Assembly: GCA_018644745.1 (NCBI GenBank)
Contig: JABGPX010000450.1
Coordinates: 1-6,800 of the forward strand
Reading direction: 5' to 3'
From: Spirochaetales bacterium
GTDB taxonomy: Bacteria > Spirochaetota > Spirochaetia > ARS1246
DNA: 6,800 nt
The notes beneath the pieces were generated by a model. It worked only from the letters and a program-made list of their open reading frames with translations. It searched no databases and was not told where the DNA came from. Below are positions 6,291-6,800 of this stretch, one piece after another; position 1 is the first letter of the stretch; each line of letters starts with the position of its first letter. Both the position numbers and the translations under genes were made by a program.

Positions 6291-6336
6291 CTGTACCGGT
6301 GAAGATGCGTAGTATATTGAACAAAATGAGAACTCC
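6252..6336. repeat. Inverted-repeat unit A (15-bp perfect arms, 85-bp span)
   Basis: GGAGTTCTCATTTTG at 6252-6266 recurs as its exact reverse complement at 6322-6336. Allowing one bulged base, pairing continues inward (TTCA with TGAA). The right arm lies just upstream of the likely -10 of the radA unit, and the left arm lies inside the small-ORF start. A third TTCTCA core sits between them on the minus strand (6275-6280). Confidence 0.75.
6311..6316 (-). promoter_or_regulatory. Candidate -10 box for the small ORF/radA transcript
   Basis: TATACT on the minus strand (five of six to TATAAT) would start transcription near 6304, giving a leader of about 32 bases that contains the AGAGG ribosome site. 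No convincing -35 is seen at 16-18 bases. The spacer is occupied by the right arm of repeat unit A, so a bound protein would act directly on this promoter. Confidence 0.45.
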
Positions 6337-6363
6337 CGGCACAAATTAGTTAGATATCGGTAT

Positions 6364-6450
6364 GCTATTCTCAATATGACCAATCGAATACGACCGTCGT
6401 CTTTTCACTTACGCTCTATCTATCAAAGAATTGTTCATATAGAGAATAGC
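6364..6450. repeat. Inverted-repeat unit B (21-bp arms, 19 of 21 matching, 87-bp span)
   Basis: The arm at 6364-6384, beginning GCTATTCTC, is matched by the reverse complement of 6430-6450, ending GAGAATAGC. Two mismatches occur in 21 bases, and the central spacer is 45 bases. Arm cores share TTCTC(A/T)NTNTGA with unit A. It lies upstream of the plus-strand gene at 6495. No target-site duplication is visible at its edges, and no T-run follows. Confidence 0.75.
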
Positions 6451-6457
6451 TCTTTTG

Positions 6458-6486
6458 TTGATTCCGGTCCGGTTCTACTGTATCGT
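6458..6486 (+). promoter_or_regulatory. Weak candidate promoter for the rightward gene
   Basis: TTGATT (6458-6463) and TATCGT (6481-6486) are separated by 17 bases, each four of six to consensus. Transcription would then start at about 6492-6494, next to the ATG at 6495, giving an almost leaderless message. That agrees with the absence of a clear ribosome site, but the boxes are weak. Confidence 0.25.
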
Positions 6487-6494
6487 AAGATATT

Positions 6495-6800
6495 ATGGCG
6501 AATAGAAGAGATGATAGAGATTTCAGAGAGGAACCGGTTGATTGGCGAGAGCTCAAAGAGTTTGTCGTTGATCAAGTAAAACGCGCCGGCAGTCGGATTG
6601 ACAGCGAGTATGTCAAAGAGGTTATCCGTGAGCGAGGCGGAAATGTCGATCGCGTACTTGATAAGCTTGCCGACAAGGGATATCTCGCTTCTTCGAACTC
6701 CAGGCCGCCGGGTCGATCCTCTCACGGCGAAGAGCTCTCGTCCGACGAACGGTACTTCGGTCGGTTCAGAGACTTGAGACGCAGGATGGCGAAAAGGGTC
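6495..6800 (+). CDS. N-terminal part of an unidentified highly charged protein (runs off the window)
   Basis: An ATG at 6495, with an in-frame TAA nine bases before it, opens 102 codons without a stop to the window edge. The visible part begins MANRRDDRDFREEPVDW. It continues with helix-prone segments ELKEFVVDQVKRAG (19-32), SEYVKEVIRERGG (37-49) and NVDRVLDKLADKGYL (50-64), which could form a three-helix or winged-helix-like bundle. A polar linker (65-85) and a very basic stretch FRDLRRRMAKR (91-101) follow, which could contact nucleic acid or precede a membrane segment. I do not recognise the family. There is no clear ribosome site (only TAAGA). An opposing frame at 6435-6725 is also open, but its product looks less natural. 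The gene is transcribed away from radA across the repeat-rich divergent region. Confidence 0.6.
   Translation, partial: MANRRDDRDFREEPVDWRELKEFVVDQVKRAGSRIDSEYVKEVIRERGGNVDRVLDKLADKGYLASSNSRPPGRSSHGEELSSDERYFGRFRDLRRRMAKRV

Noticed and set aside
6252..6336. Unit A inverted repeat as a rho-independent terminator
   Set aside because: The arms are not GC-rich, the spacer is over 50 bases, and no T-run follows on either strand.
6144..6383. 79-codon version of the small ORF starting at a TTG
   Set aside because: The TTG has no ribosome site, and the extra N-terminal part crosses the likely promoter and both repeat units; the ATG at 6272 is a better start.
6435..6725. Minus-strand open frame of 96 codons opposite the rightward partial gene
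   Set aside because: It overlaps unit B and the plus-strand gene, has no ribosome site, and its product shows no family resemblance; the plus-strand frame is open to the window edge and looks more protein-like.

Overview
The window reads as a compact, roughly 50% GC bacterial chromosome segment. A signal-peptide or lipoprotein-type secreted protein, a J-domain protein and a non-pyrrolysine MttB-family methyltransferase would suit a free-living anaerobic or facultative Gram-negative. A spirochaete-like host is my best guess, but it rests on gene style only and is weakly held. I see no transposase, integrase, CRISPR array, rRNA or tRNA.

Layout. Bases 2-61 are the last codons of an upstream plus-strand gene. 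They are followed by a plus-strand J-domain protein (115-753), which converges on a long minus-strand block with only 13 bases between the stops and no visible terminator. Read in transcription order on the minus strand, the block contains: a possible 42-residue small ORF (6272-6144) overlapping the start of radA; radA (6156-4792); a 4-TM CopD-like membrane protein (4678-4229); a thioredoxin-fold redoxin with CNHC (4165-3575); a secreted protein of a conserved unnamed family (3578-3093, overlapping the redoxin by ATGA); an MttB-family corrinoid methyltransferase (3083-1623, 9 bases on); and an AAC(3)-fold acetyltransferase (1588-767, 34 bases on). A plus-strand gene that runs off the window (6495-6800) is transcribed divergently from the radA unit.

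Regulation. Two places stand out. Between radA and the CopD-like gene is a perfect 16-bp palindrome of FNR/CRP-superfamily type (TTGACCTGGGTCAA core). It lies exactly where a class II activator site would sit relative to a plausible -10 box and an AGGAGG ribosome site, so the five-gene block downstream may respond to oxygen, redox state or nitric oxide. The 338-base divergent region upstream of radA holds five copies of a TTCTCA-type half-site arranged as two adjacent inverted-repeat units of about 86 bases. In the radA leader transcript, one nested pair would fold a hairpin that hides the ribosome site and start codon of the small ORF.

How the genes may work together. The CopD-like, redoxin and secreted-protein genes look like an envelope or redox module. 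It runs into a methyltransferase/acetyltransferase pair that has no corrinoid protein or reactivase alongside it. The link between the two halves is inferred from tight spacing and shared strand, not from a known pathway.
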